Of a DNA stretch of 40,859 nucleotides, positions 1 through 7,413 are shown in pieces. Numbering within the stretch: position 1 is the first letter of the stretch; every line of letters begins with the position of its first letter. A program made the position numbers and the translations under genes. The DNA lies in the NCBI GenBank assembly GCA_015059865.1, contig SUZP01000014.1:1-40859 (forward strand), in the 5' to 3' direction. The notes below the pieces were generated by a model. It was not told where the DNA came from. It worked only from the letters and a program-made list of their open reading frames with translations, and did not search any database. Source of the DNA: Rikenellaceae bacterium. Its GTDB lineage: Bacteria > Bacteroidota > Bacteroidia > Bacteroidales > Rikenellaceae.

Positions 1-460
1 CGTTGGTATCAACCGTGTAACAAAGGTTACAAAGGGTGGTCGTACATTCAGCTTCTCTGCAATTGTTGTAGTAGGTAACGAGAACGGTGTTGTAGGCTAT
101 GGCCTCGGTAAGGCATCGGAGGTTGCTTCGGCTATCGCAAAGGGAACAGAGGATGCTAAGAAGAACTTAGTTCGTATTCCTGTAATCAACGGTACCATTC
201 CTCACAAGCAGGAGAAGCGTTTCGGTGGTTCGGAGGTTATGATTCGTCCAGCAGCTCCTGGTACTGGTATCATCGCCGGTGGTGCGATGCGTGCTGTGTT
301 GGAGTCGGTGGGTGTGAAGAATGTCCTCGCAAAGAGCAAGGGCTCGTCGAACCCTCACAACCTCGTGAAGGCTACCGTAGGAGCACTCTGCGAGTTGCGT
401 GACGCATACACTGTGGCACAGACTCGTGGTATCTCACTCAAACAAGTGTTTAACGGTTAA
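1..460 (+). CDS. rpsE: 30S ribosomal protein S5 (5' end outside window)
   Basis: The open frame enters from the left edge (first full codon at base 2) and ends with TAA at 458-460, giving about 152 residues of the C-terminal part. The S5 signature is clear: [20 protein letters not shown], then [12 protein letters not shown] and [20 protein letters not shown], the C-terminal S5 fold that sits in the 30S body and contributes to decoding accuracy. It is followed after 16 bases by rpmD, the standard spc-operon order. The start codon and the N-terminal double-stranded-RNA-binding-like domain lie mostly outside the window, so only the 3' portion can be judged. No anomalies are seen. Confidence 0.97.
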   Translation, partial: VGINRVTKVTKGGRTFSFSAIVVVGNENGVVGYGLGKASEVASAIAKGTEDAKKNLVRIPVINGTIPHKQEKRFGGSEVMIRPAAPGTGIIAGGAMRAVLESVGVKNVLAKSKGSSNPHNLVKATVGALCELRDAYTVAQTRGISLKQVFNG

Positions 461-476
461 TTTTTAAGGAAGAACT

Positions 477-716
477 ATGGCAACATTGAAGATTACACAG
501 ATTAAGAGCCGCATCGGTTCGACTGCTCAGCAGTGCAAGAACCTCGATGCACTTGGACTTCGCAAGATTAACCAGACTGTAACTCACAGCGACTCGGCAA
601 TCATCAAAGGTATGGTTACTCGCGTGAAACACTTGGTAAAGGTTGAGGTCGTAGAGGAGGCACCTGCAAAGAAGCCTGCTGCAAAGAAAGTAACTAAGAC
701 AAACAAGGAGGAGTAG
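477..716 (+). CDS. rpmD: 50S ribosomal protein L30 with charged C-terminal tail
   Basis: 79 residues. Residues 1-58 match the L30 fold (LKITQIKSRIGSTAQQCKNL, then LGLRKINQTVTHSDSAIIKG). L30 is normally about 60 residues; here roughly 20 extra residues rich in Ala, Lys and Glu (EEAPAKKPAAKKVTKTNKEE) follow, a low-complexity basic tail that may contact rRNA or be disordered (inference). The ATG at 477 is preceded by an A-rich leader and is the only start that gives the complete N-terminal strand. It lies between rpsE and rplO with very short spacers, so it is co-transcribed with them. Confidence 0.95.
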   Translation: MATLKITQIKSRIGSTAQQCKNLDALGLRKINQTVTHSDSAIIKGMVTRVKHLVKVEVVEEAPAKKPAAKKVTKTNKEE

Positions 717-719
717 TAA

Positions 720-1166
720 ATGGAACTCAATAATCTTAAACCCGCAAAGGGTTCGACACACCACGATAAGCGTGTAGGCCGTGGTGCAGGTTCGGGACAC
801 GGTGGTTATTCCACTCGTGGTAACAAGGGTGCGCAGTCGCGTTCCGGATATTCGCAGAAATTGGGCTTTGAGGGAGGTCAGATGCCATTGCAGCGCCGTC
901 TTCCTAAGTTCGGTTTTACGAATCTCAAAAGAGTAGAGTTTAAGCCAATTAACCTTTCGACTCTCGAAGCTCTTGTAGCAAAGAGTGGCGTGAAGGAGGT
1001 TAATATCGACACATTGGTTGCTGCTGGTTTCGTATCGGGCAACGACCGTGTGAAGATTCTTGGTAATGGTACTTTGACTGCCGCTTTGACCGTAACAGCT
1101 CACGCCTTCTCGAAGAGCGCAGAGGCTGCTATCGTTGCCGCTGGTGGTAGCATCGTAAAGTTGTAA
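720..1166 (+). CDS. rplO: 50S ribosomal protein L15
   Basis: 148 residues, the usual L15 length. The glycine-rich basic N-terminal arm is visible (VGRGAGSGHGGYSTRGNKGA, residues about 19-38), followed by GFEGGQMPLQRRLPKFGF, the family signature, and a C-terminal globular L18e/L15-like part ending SIVKL. L15 is a late-assembling 23S rRNA binder. It starts 3 bases after the rpmD stop, so translation is probably coupled to rpmD. Nothing unusual is seen. Confidence 0.97.
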   Translation: MELNNLKPAKGSTHHDKRVGRGAGSGHGGYSTRGNKGAQSRSGYSQKLGFEGGQMPLQRRLPKFGFTNLKRVEFKPINLSTLEALVAKSGVKEVNIDTLVAAGFVSGNDRVKILGNGTLTAALTVTAHAFSKSAEAAIVAAGGSIVKL

Positions 1167-1190
1167 TAAACAGGCTAAAACCTAAATTCT

Positions 1191-2576
1191 ATGAAAAGTT
1201 ATCTGATTGTTGGTATTCTCCTCTTGGTTATTGTGGCCTTGATGTTTACCAATAAGAAGTTTTTAGAGACAATCAAGAATATATTCAAAATCGAGGAGTT
1301 GCGCAAGCGTCTTGGTTACACAGCTCTCCTGATTTTGATATATCGCTTGGGTTGTTATGTGGTAATTCCGGGTATTGACCCCAACCTTTTGGGTGAGGGT
1401 TCGGGCTTGGCAAACCAGATGGACAGCAACAACCTTTTGGGCTTGCTTAACGTATTCTCTGGTGGTGCATTTGCCAATGCAGCAATCTTCGCGCTCGGAG
1501 TTATGCCATACATTACCGCCTCGATTATCATCCAGCTGCTCGGCATGATGGTTCCTGCCGTTCAGAAGGTGATGAAAGAGGGCGAGAGTGGTCGTCGCAA
1601 GATGAACCAGTGGACACGCCTTTTGACTATCGCAGTGCTTGCGTTGCAGGGACCTGCCTATGTGGCAAACCTCTACAACCAGCTCCCTGGTGAGGCATTT
1701 GTCTTCGGTTCGAGCATCTTGTTCACCATCTACGCAACCGTAATTCTCATCGCAGGTACAATGTTCGTAATGTGGCTCGGCGAGAAGATTACCGACAAAG
1801 GTCTCGGTAACGGTGTGTCGTTGATAATCATGATTGGTATCGTGGCTCGTTTGCCACACGCCTTGTTGGCTGAGTTGAGTGCTCGTTTGAACACCTCGAC
1901 TGGCTCGCTCATTATGATTATCGTGGAGTTGGTGTTGCTCTTCTTGGTATTTATGGCAACCATAGCAGTAGTGCAGGCTGTCCGCAAGGTGCCTGTACAG
2001 TATGCGAAGCGTATCATCGGCAATAAGCAGTACGGTGGTGTTCGTCAGTACATTCCTTTGAAGATGAATGCGGCAAATGTAATGCCTATCATCTTCGCTC
2101 AGGCGCTGATGTTTATCCCTATGTTGTTTGCCAATGTAGCACCTAAGTTTGCCGGCGCATTCGCCGATATGACTGGTGTGTGGTACAACCTTACGCTCGC
2201 AGTGTTGGTAATCGCATTTACTTTCTTCTATACTGCGATTATCATCAACCCTCAGCAGATGGCTGACGATATGAAGCGCAACGGCGGCTTTATTCCGGGA
2301 GTTAAGCCGGGCAAGGCAACCGTGCAGTATATCGACGCCATTCTGACTCGAATTACCCTTCCGGGCTCAATCTTCCTCGCTATCGTGTCGATTTTGCCGG
2401 CACTCGCAATGAAGTTCTTGGGCATTCAGCAGGCGTTTGCATACTTCTTCGGAGGTACCTCGTTGCTGATTATGGTAGGTGTAGTTCTTGACACTCTGCA
2501 GCAGATAGAGAGCCACCTTTTGAATCGTCACTATGATGGTCTTATGAAGACCGGACGCATTCAGGGTCGCCACTAA
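1191..2576 (+). CDS. secY: protein translocase channel subunit SecY, with extra N-terminal hydrophobic segment
   Basis: 461 residues. From about residue 22 the protein is a standard SecY with ten membrane segments: KFLETIKNIFKIEELRKRLG, the plug region after VVIPGIDP, the GVMPYITASIIIQLLGMMVP segment, and the C-terminal RIQGRH tail. It forms the pore for Sec-dependent export. As annotated from the ATG at 1191 it begins with about 20 additional residues, mostly Leu/Ile/Val (SYLIVGILLLVIVALMF), which would add a membrane helix. A second ATG at 1242 (Met18) would give the conventional N-terminus. The 1191 start has the A-rich leader common in Bacteroidota, whereas 1242 is preceded by tggcctt, so I prefer 1191 but cannot exclude the shorter form. 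It lies between rplO and map in the spc operon. Confidence 0.95.
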   Translation: MKSYLIVGILLLVIVALMFTNKKFLETIKNIFKIEELRKRLGYTALLILIYRLGCYVVIPGIDPNLLGEGSGLANQMDSNNLLGLLNVFSGGAFANAAIFALGVMPYITASIIIQLLGMMVPAVQKVMKEGESGRRKMNQWTRLLTIAVLALQGPAYVANLYNQLPGEAFVFGSSILFTIYATVILIAGTMFVMWLGEKITDKGLGNGVSLIIMIGIVARLPHALLAELSARLNTSTGSLIMIIVELVLLFLVFMATIAVVQAVRKVPVQYAKRIIGNKQYGGVRQYIPLKMNAANVMPIIFAQALMFIPMLFANVAPKFAGAFADMTGVWYNLTLAVLVIAFTFFYTAIIINPQQMADDMKRNGGFIPGVKPGKATVQYIDAILTRITLPGSIFLAIVSILPALAMKFLGIQQAFAYFFGGTSLLIMVGVVLDTLQQIESHLLNRHYDGLMKTGRIQGRH

Positions 2577-2601
2577 AAAGCCAATAGACAAGAGTTGGAA
2601 G

Positions 2602-3375
2602 ATGATATATCTGAAAACAGAAGAAGAGATAGAGTTGCTCCGTGAGAACAACATCTTGGTAAGCAAGACGCTTGCCGAGGTTGGTCGCCACATCAAACCG
2701 GGCGTAACCACGAAGCAGTTGGATAGAATTATCGAAGATTTTATCCGTTCAAACGGCGCAACTCCGGCTTTTCTTGGATACCAAGGCTATCCTGCCTCGG
2801 CTTGTATCTCGATAAACGAGCAGGTGGTACATGGTATTCCGTCGGACAACATCGTAATAAAGGAGGGCGATATAGTATCGGTCGATGTAGGTACATTTAT
2901 GAAGGGGTTTGTCGGTGATTCGGCATATACGTTTGCCGTAGGCGAGGTGTCGGCAGAGGCTCGACAGCTCATGGAGGTCACCAAAGAGGCTCTTTATAGA
3001 GGTACAGCACAGGCAAAGGCGGGAAATCGCGTAGGCGATATTTCGGCAGCTGTGCAAGACTACGCTGAGAGTTTCGGCTATGGCGTAGTGCGCGAATTGG
3101 AAGGACACGGACTGGGTCGAAAGATGCACGAAGAGCCGGGGGTGCCCAATTACGGTTTGCGAGGCAGAGGTCCTCTCTTGAAAGAGGGTATGGTTATCTG
3201 CATAGAGCCGATGATTACGATGGGAACGCGTGCGGTGGTGTTCGAGCGCGATGGCTGGACAGTTAGAACGCGCGACAGAAAGCCTGCGGCACACTATGAG
3301 TTTGCTGTGGCAATCCGCAAAGATGGTCCCGATGTGCTTACAGATTTTAGTATTATCGAAAATTCACTTGGGTAG
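2602..3375 (+). CDS. map: type I methionine aminopeptidase
   Basis: 257 residues; removes the N-terminal Met from nascent proteins and uses two divalent metals. All pita-bread catalytic residues can be placed: His77 (EQVVHGIPS), Asp95 (SVDVG), Asp106 (VGDSAYTF), His169 (EGHGLG), Glu202 (CIEPM) and Glu233 (HYEFAV), with His176 in the KMHEEP motif. It starts 25 bases after secY, as is common in spc operons. There is no N-terminal zinc-finger extension, which places it in the short bacterial subtype. Downstream lies a 128-base spacer before infA that contains a tandem duplication. Confidence 0.97.
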   Translation: MIYLKTEEEIELLRENNILVSKTLAEVGRHIKPGVTTKQLDRIIEDFIRSNGATPAFLGYQGYPASACISINEQVVHGIPSDNIVIKEGDIVSVDVGTFMKGFVGDSAYTFAVGEVSAEARQLMEVTKEALYRGTAQAKAGNRVGDISAAVQDYAESFGYGVVRELEGHGLGRKMHEEPGVPNYGLRGRGPLLKEGMVICIEPMITMGTRAVVFERDGWTVRTRDRKPAAHYEFAVAIRKDGPDVLTDFSIIENSLG

Positions 3376-3405
3376 AGGGCTTTCACAAGAGGCGAAGAGT
3401 TTAAA

Positions 3406-3455
3406 ATAAGAGGGCACACGGCGCGATTTGATAAGAAGGCGCACGGCGCGACTTG
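3406..3455. repeat. two-copy 25-base tandem repeat between map and infA
   Basis: Bases 3406-3430 and 3431-3455 are head-to-tail copies of a 25-base unit beginning ATAAG and containing CACGGCGCGA, with three mismatches between copies. It lies in the 128-base spacer between map and infA, which otherwise lacks an ORF. Function is unknown; it could be slippage-derived spacer or a regulatory site for the infA-proximal part of the operon. Confidence 0.8.
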
Positions 3456-3503
3456 AAGCACTTGTTAAGGCGTAATACCTGTTAAAAAAGCGAAAAACTC
3501 AAA

Positions 3504-3722
3504 ATGGCAAAACAGACTGCTATTGAAAGGGACGGAACTGTAACCGAGGCGTTGTCGAATGCAATGTTTCGAGTAGAGTTGGATAACGGACATGTTATCA
3601 CGGCCCATATCTCCGGAAAGATGCGTCAGCACTACATTAAAATCCTTCCGGGAGATAAAGTAAAAGTGGAGATGACTCCTTATGATTTGAGTAAGGGTCG
3701 TATATCCTTTAGGTACAAATAA
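3504..3722 (+). CDS. infA: translation initiation factor IF-1
   Basis: 72 residues, the canonical IF-1 length and a single OB-fold: [20 protein letters not shown], then [20 protein letters not shown] and the C-terminal KGRISFRYK. It binds the 30S A site together with IF-2 and IF-3. The ATG at 3504 follows an A-rich leader (gcgaaaaactcaaa). It sits between map and rpmJ, the usual order. No unusual residues are seen. Confidence 0.97.
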   Translation: MAKQTAIERDGTVTEALSNAMFRVELDNGHVITAHISGKMRQHYIKILPGDKVKVEMTPYDLSKGRISFRYK

Positions 3723-3743
3723 CAAAAGATTGCTTGAAAAATT

Positions 3744-3860
3744 ATGAAAGTAAAAGCATCAATCAAAAAGAGAAGCGAGGATTGCAAGATTGTTCGTCGC
3801 AAGGGTAAGCTCTATGTGATTTGCAAGAAGAATCCTAAGTTCAAAATGCGCCAAGGGTAA
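3744..3860 (+). CDS. rpmJ: 50S ribosomal protein L36, zinc-ligand-poor form
   Basis: 38 codons starting at ATG 3744 and ending with TAA at 3858-3860. It begins [20 protein letters not shown] and ends [11 protein letters not shown], unmistakably L36. In zinc-binding L36 four ligands (positions 11, 14, 27 and 33, the last a His) form a ribbon. Here Cys14 and Cys27 remain, but position 11 is Ser and position 33 is Phe, so a normal zinc site cannot form. This is a C-minus type L36, consistent with the zinc-free L31 paralogue elsewhere in the window. It lies between infA and rpsM. Confidence 0.96.
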   Translation: MKVKASIKKRSEDCKIVRRKGKLYVICKKNPKFKMRQG

Positions 3861-3894
3861 ATAACGATTAACAAACAAAGAAAAAGAAAAATTT

Positions 3895-4275
3895 ATGGCA
3901 CGTATAGTCGGTGTAGATTTACCAAAGAATAAGCGAGGCGAGATTGGCTTGACCTACATTTATGGTATCGGTCGTAGCACAGCTCAGAAGATCCTCGACA
4001 AGTGTGGCATTAGCTACGATACAAAAGTAGAAGAGTGGACAGATGAGCAGGTCGGAGCAATCCGTGCAGCTATCGCCGAGATGGATATCAAGGTTGAGGG
4101 TGAGGCTCGTTCGCTCGTACAGTTGAACATCAAGCGATTGATGGATATCGGTTGCTACCGTGGAATCCGTCATCGTATCGGTCTTCCAGTTCGTGGACAG
4201 AGCACCAAGAACAACGCTCGTACACGCAAGGGTAAGAAGAAGACCGTTGCAAACAAGAAGAAGGCAACTAAGTAA
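3895..4275 (+). CDS. rpsM: 30S ribosomal protein S13
   Basis: 126 residues. S13 features: [20 protein letters not shown], the helix-hairpin-helix part [17 protein letters not shown], and the C-terminal basic tail [20 protein letters not shown] reaching towards the P-site tRNA. Length and order are normal for the family. rpsK follows after 12 bases. The leader before ATG 3895 is strongly A-rich, and no Shine-Dalgarno is seen. Confidence 0.97.
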   Translation: MARIVGVDLPKNKRGEIGLTYIYGIGRSTAQKILDKCGISYDTKVEEWTDEQVGAIRAAIAEMDIKVEGEARSLVQLNIKRLMDIGCYRGIRHRIGLPVRGQSTKNNARTRKGKKKTVANKKKATK

Positions 4276-4287
4276 TAGTGAAGAATT

Positions 4288-4677
4288 ATGGCAAAGAAAA
4301 CACAATCAGTTAAGAAGAAGGTCGTTAAGGTTGGTGCGAATGGTATGGCTTTCGTACACTCTACCTTCAACAATGTCATCATTACCATCACTAACGAGGT
4401 TGGTGAGGTTATCAGCTGGTCGTCGGCTGGTAAGATGGGCTTCCGTGGTTCGAAGAAGAACACTCCTTATGCAGCGCAGACCGCAGCAGCAGATTGCGCA
4501 AAGGTTGCCTTTGATATGGGATTGCGTAAGGTTAAGGTTTATGTGAAGGGTCCGGGTCAGGGTCGTGAGAGTGCAGTTCGCACAATTCACGGTGCAGGCA
4601 TCGAGGTTACCGAGATTATCGATGTAACTCCACTGCCACACAATGGCTGCCGTGCTCCTAACCGCCGCCGTGTATAG
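4288..4677 (+). CDS. rpsK: 30S ribosomal protein S11
   Basis: 129 residues. Signatures include [50 protein letters not shown] and the C-terminal [18 protein letters not shown], which binds near the 16S platform. An N-terminal basic extension ([18 protein letters not shown]) is normal for the family. It is part of the alpha operon between rpsM and rpsD; the spacer to rpsD is 62 bases. Confidence 0.97.
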   Translation: MAKKTQSVKKKVVKVGANGMAFVHSTFNNVIITITNEVGEVISWSSAGKMGFRGSKKNTPYAAQTAAADCAKVAFDMGLRKVKVYVKGPGQGRESAVRTIHGAGIEVTEIIDVTPLPHNGCRAPNRRRV

Positions 4678-4739
4678 TTTGTAGGTAGGCGAAATAAGAG
4701 AATCACTGAAAAACTTAATCTATTAAAAAAGTAAGAATA

Positions 4740-5348
4740 ATGGGAAAGTATATAGGACCAAAAACGAAAATCGCCCGCCGCTTTGGTGAGGCAATTTATG
4801 GTGCTGACAAGTCTCTCGACAAGCGTAATGTGCCACCAGGACAGCACGGTCTTGCACGCAAGCGTAAGAAGGTGTCGGAGTATGGTACACAGCTCAGCGA
4901 GAAGCAGAAGGCAAAGTACACCTACGGATTGTTGGAGAAGCAGTTTGCTCGTACCTACGAGGCTGCTGCTCGTATGGGTGGTATCACAGGTGAGAACTTG
5001 TTGAAGTTGTTGGAGTGCCGTTTGGACAATGTGGTATATCGTCTTGGCATCGCTCCTACTCGTGCAGCTGCGCGTCAGCTCGTATCGCACCGTCATATTT
5101 GTGTTAATGGTAATGTTGTAAATATTCCTTCGTACTCGTTGCGTGTAGGCGATGTAGTATCGGTACGCGAGAAGTCGAAGACATTGGAGGTTATTACCGA
5201 GTCGTTGCTCGGCACCAACCACAGCCGCTACGCTTGGTTGGAGTGGGACGGCGCTTCAATGAGTGGTAAGTTCTTGGCTCGCCCAGAGCGTGAGGAGATT
5301 CCTGAGAATATCAAGGAGCAGTTCATTGTCGAGTTGTACTCTAAATAG
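4740..5348 (+). CDS. rpsD: 30S ribosomal protein S4
   Basis: 202 residues. It begins [20 protein letters not shown], followed by [20 protein letters not shown]. The S4 RNA-binding domain covers about residues 92-155 ([20 protein letters not shown], then [20 protein letters not shown]). S4 nucleates 30S assembly and in several bacteria represses its own operon. There is no N-terminal Cys cluster, so this is the zinc-independent subtype. It sits directly upstream of rpoA with a 22-base spacer. Confidence 0.97.
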   Translation: MGKYIGPKTKIARRFGEAIYGADKSLDKRNVPPGQHGLARKRKKVSEYGTQLSEKQKAKYTYGLLEKQFARTYEAAARMGGITGENLLKLLECRLDNVVYRLGIAPTRAAARQLVSHRHICVNGNVVNIPSYSLRVGDVVSVREKSKTLEVITESLLGTNHSRYAWLEWDGASMSGKFLARPEREEIPENIKEQFIVELYSK

Positions 5349-5370
5349 TAACTAATTAACACAATAAATT

Positions 5371-6363
5371 ATGGCAATTTTAGCATTTCAAAGACCTGAG
5401 AAGGTTATCGTACTTGAATCGACAGCTTCGTTCGGAAAGTTTGAGTTTCGTCCGTTGGAGCCGGGATATGCGATGACCATCGGTAATGCTTTGCGTCGTG
5501 TGTTGCTCTCATCGTTGGAGGGCTACGCTATCACAACTGTTAAGGTTGACGGCGTTGACCACGAGTTTGCCGCTATTCCAGGCGTAATGGAGGGTATGTT
5601 GGATATCGTTTTGAATCTCAAACAAATCCGCTTCATTCGCACTGTCGAGAATCAAGATTTCGAGAAGGCTACTATCAATGTAGCAGGCGTAACCGAGCTT
5701 ACTGCGGGTTACATCTCGAACTTTTTGAGCTCGTTCAAGGTTCTCAACCCTGAGTTGGTTATCTGCCACCTCGCACCAGGCACAAAGATGCAACTTACCA
5801 TCACTATCGGTAAGGGCCGCGGATATGTGCCAGCAGAGGAGAACGCTCCTGCAAATGCGGAGTTTGGCTTGCTGCCAATCGACTCGATTCACACTCCAAT
5901 CGTGAATGTAAAGTATTCGCGCGAGGACTACCGTGTCGAGCAGCGTACCGACTACGAGAAGTTGAACCTTGAGATTACAACTGATGGCTCTATCAAGCCT
6001 AAGGAGGCTTTGAAGGAGGCTGCGAAAATCTTAATTCAGCATTTTATGCTCTTCTCAGACGAGAAGATGACCATCAACCTCGACGAGGTATCTTCGGAGG
6101 CCGAGTTGAACGAGCCGGAGTTGCATATGCGACAACTGCTCAAAACCAAGTTGGTGGATAAGGATTTGAGTGTTCGCGCTCTCAACTGCCTCAAAGCAGC
6201 AGATGTAGAGACCATTGGTGATTTGGTAAAGCTCAATCGCAATGACCTTCTCAAATTCCGTAACTTCGGTAAGAAGTCGCTTACAGAGCTCGATGCACTG
6301 TTGGCTTCGCTCGACTTGAAGTTTGGAATGGATGTATCAATTTACAAACTTGATAAAGAATAA
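5371..6363 (+). CDS. rpoA: RNA polymerase alpha subunit
   Basis: 330 residues. The N-terminal assembly domain (about 1-230) includes [20 protein letters not shown] and the dimerisation helices. The C-terminal domain (about 255-320) carries [20 protein letters not shown] and [16 protein letters not shown], the two helix-hairpin-helix parts that contact UP elements and activators. The linker between them is short and acidic. Length matches Bacteroidota alpha. It is followed by rplQ after only 2 bases. Confidence 0.98.
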   Translation: MAILAFQRPEKVIVLESTASFGKFEFRPLEPGYAMTIGNALRRVLLSSLEGYAITTVKVDGVDHEFAAIPGVMEGMLDIVLNLKQIRFIRTVENQDFEKATINVAGVTELTAGYISNFLSSFKVLNPELVICHLAPGTKMQLTITIGKGRGYVPAEENAPANAEFGLLPIDSIHTPIVNVKYSREDYRVEQRTDYEKLNLEITTDGSIKPKEALKEAAKILIQHFMLFSDEKMTINLDEVSSEAELNEPELHMRQLLKTKLVDKDLSVRALNCLKAADVETIGDLVKLNRNDLLKFRNFGKKSLTELDALLASLDLKFGMDVSIYKLDKE

Positions 6364-6365
6364 TT

Positions 6366-6932
6366 ATGAGACACAATAAGAATTTCAATCATCTTGGCCG
6401 TCAGGCGGGACATCGTAAGGCGATGTTGTCGAATATGGCATCGTCATTGATTCTCCACAAGCGTATTGAGACTACTGTTGCGAAGGCTAAGGCTGTTCGT
6501 CAGTTCATCGAGCCACTCGTAACTCGTTCGAAGGAGGACACAACTCACTCGCGCCGTGTAGTATTCTCGTACCTCAAACAGAAGGAGGCCGTTACAGAGT
6601 TGTTCCGTACTATCGCTCCAAAGATTGCAGAGCGCCCAGGCGGTTATACCCGCATTTTGAAGACAGGATTCCGTCTTGGTGACGGTGCCGATATGTGTAT
6701 CATCGAGTTCGTTGATTTCAACGAGGCATACACTCTCGGTGTAACTCCTGCCGCAGCTCCTGCAACTGAGGCAAAGCCTAAGACACGCCGTTCACGCGCG
6801 AAGAAGGCTACCGACGCAGTTGAAGATGCAACCGTAGTAAAGGCACCAAAGGCAAAGGCACCAAAGGCTGCTGCCACTAAGGCTACTGCTGCTAAGGTTG
6901 CGAAGAAGACTAATGTCGGCAAAAAAATGTAA
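6366..6932 (+). CDS. rplQ: 50S ribosomal protein L17 with long Ala/Lys/Pro tail
   Basis: 188 residues. Residues 1 to about 125 form the L17 domain ([40 protein letters not shown], then [20 protein letters not shown]). L17 is typically 115-130 residues; here about 60 more residues of Ala, Lys, Thr and Pro follow, with repeated KAPKA units near residues 160-170. Such a tail is likely disordered and basic (inference). It is the last gene of the alpha operon; a strong hairpin terminator follows within 90 bases. Confidence 0.96.
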   Translation: MRHNKNFNHLGRQAGHRKAMLSNMASSLILHKRIETTVAKAKAVRQFIEPLVTRSKEDTTHSRRVVFSYLKQKEAVTELFRTIAPKIAERPGGYTRILKTGFRLGDGADMCIIEFVDFNEAYTLGVTPAAAPATEAKPKTRRSRAKKATDAVEDATVVKAPKAKAPKAAATKATAAKVAKKTNVGKKM

Positions 6933-6973
6933 AAATCGATTTTAAGGAGCATTTGCTTCCTTATCTTCAAATT

Positions 6974-7020
6974 CAGAGGTGGTCACATACGCTCAGTATG
7001 CTCCCACCTCTGTCTTTTTT
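6974..7020 (+). terminator. rho-independent terminator of the ribosomal operon
   Basis: A 9-base-pair stem, CAGAGGTGG (6974-6982) with CCACCTCTG (7004-7012), is followed by TCTTTTTT. The loop contains the CATAC/GTATG motif, which adds a second small stem. It is placed 42 bases after the rplQ stop codon, as expected for the end of the operon. Confidence 0.85.
6984..7005 (+). repeat. CATACGC-GTATG palindromic motif, copy 1
   Basis: CACATACGCTCAGTATGCTCCC. A short self-complementary core, CATAC and GTATG separated by 5 bases, here at the apex of the operon terminator. Related copies are at 7105-7129, 7190-7210 and, inverted, at 28590-28615. Confidence 0.75.
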
Positions 7021-7104
7021 GATGGCGTTGCAACTATCTCCTTAAAATCAATTTTCAACCATTCTGATTGGCTCTTTTCGAGCCACACTTCGATAATCCG
7101 CTTG

Positions 7105-7129
7105 CTCACATACGCTAAGTATGCTGCGG
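7105..7129 (+). repeat. CATACGC-GTATG palindromic motif, copy 2
   Basis: Same core as copy 1 (CACATACGCTAAGTATGCTG), flanked by CCGC (7097-7100) and GCGG (7126-7129), so it again sits at the apex of an inverted repeat. Confidence 0.75.
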
Positions 7130-7189
7130 ACTCGCTTTTTCGTTTGGCGCAAAATTTCCTCACTCAAAATGAATTTTTGTGGCGGTTTT

Positions 7190-7210
7190 ACATACGCCAA
7201 GTATGCTGCG
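7190..7210 (+). repeat. CATACGC-GTATG palindromic motif, copy 3
   Basis: ACATACGCCAAGTATGCTGC core. It is embedded in non-coding DNA between the ribosomal operon and the next gene. Confidence 0.75.
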
Positions 7211-7361
7211 CGATGACTCTTTTCTTGTGCCTTGTAAAATCACTTTTTATACAATTTTTCCCTACATTTTATTATGAATAAATTTACAGAAATTAGGAAG
7301 ATGAGTGGTGTTAAATTCTAAAAAAATAGATAAAAGTATCCGAAATAATGAAAATTGTTTA

Positions 7362-7369
7362 TATCTTTG
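7362..7369 (+). promoter_or_regulatory. Bacteroidota-type -7 box before the peptidase fusion
   Basis: TATCTTTG fits TAnnTTTG. It lies 44 bases before the ATG at 7414, in an AT-rich region. No clear TTTG element is seen at the usual upstream distance, so the assignment rests on the -7 box alone. Confidence 0.6.
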
Positions 7370-7413
7370 TAGATATGAGAGATGCAAAAGATTTTTAAAA
7401 TTATACTACAACC

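Larger units (their letters stand above)
6932..7055. repeat. 18-base inverted repeat enclosing the operon terminator
   Basis: AAAATCGATTTTAAGGAG at 6932-6949 and its near-exact complement at 7038-7055 (17 of 18 match) flank the rplQ terminator hairpin. The left arm also contributes to a second small hairpin, AAGGAGCA against TGCTTCCTT at about 6944-6961. Together they form a nested palindromic unit with the CATACGC/GTATG motif at its apex. Confidence 0.8.
6933..7413. other. 481-base gap between rplQ and the peptidase fusion
   Basis: No convincing gene is seen. The stretch holds the operon terminator, the nested inverted repeats and three copies of the CATACGC/GTATG motif, then an AT-rich promoter region. 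A 100-codon open frame at 6979-7281 starts inside the terminator stem and runs across the repeats, so I regard it as chance. Confidence 0.75.

Noticed and set aside
450..1103. 217-residue minus-strand frame over rpmD and rplO
   Set aside because: It is antisense to well-established ribosomal protein genes and shows no family signature.
6979..7281. 100-residue open frame after rplQ
   Set aside because: It begins inside the operon terminator stem and runs over three repeat copies; no recognisable protein.
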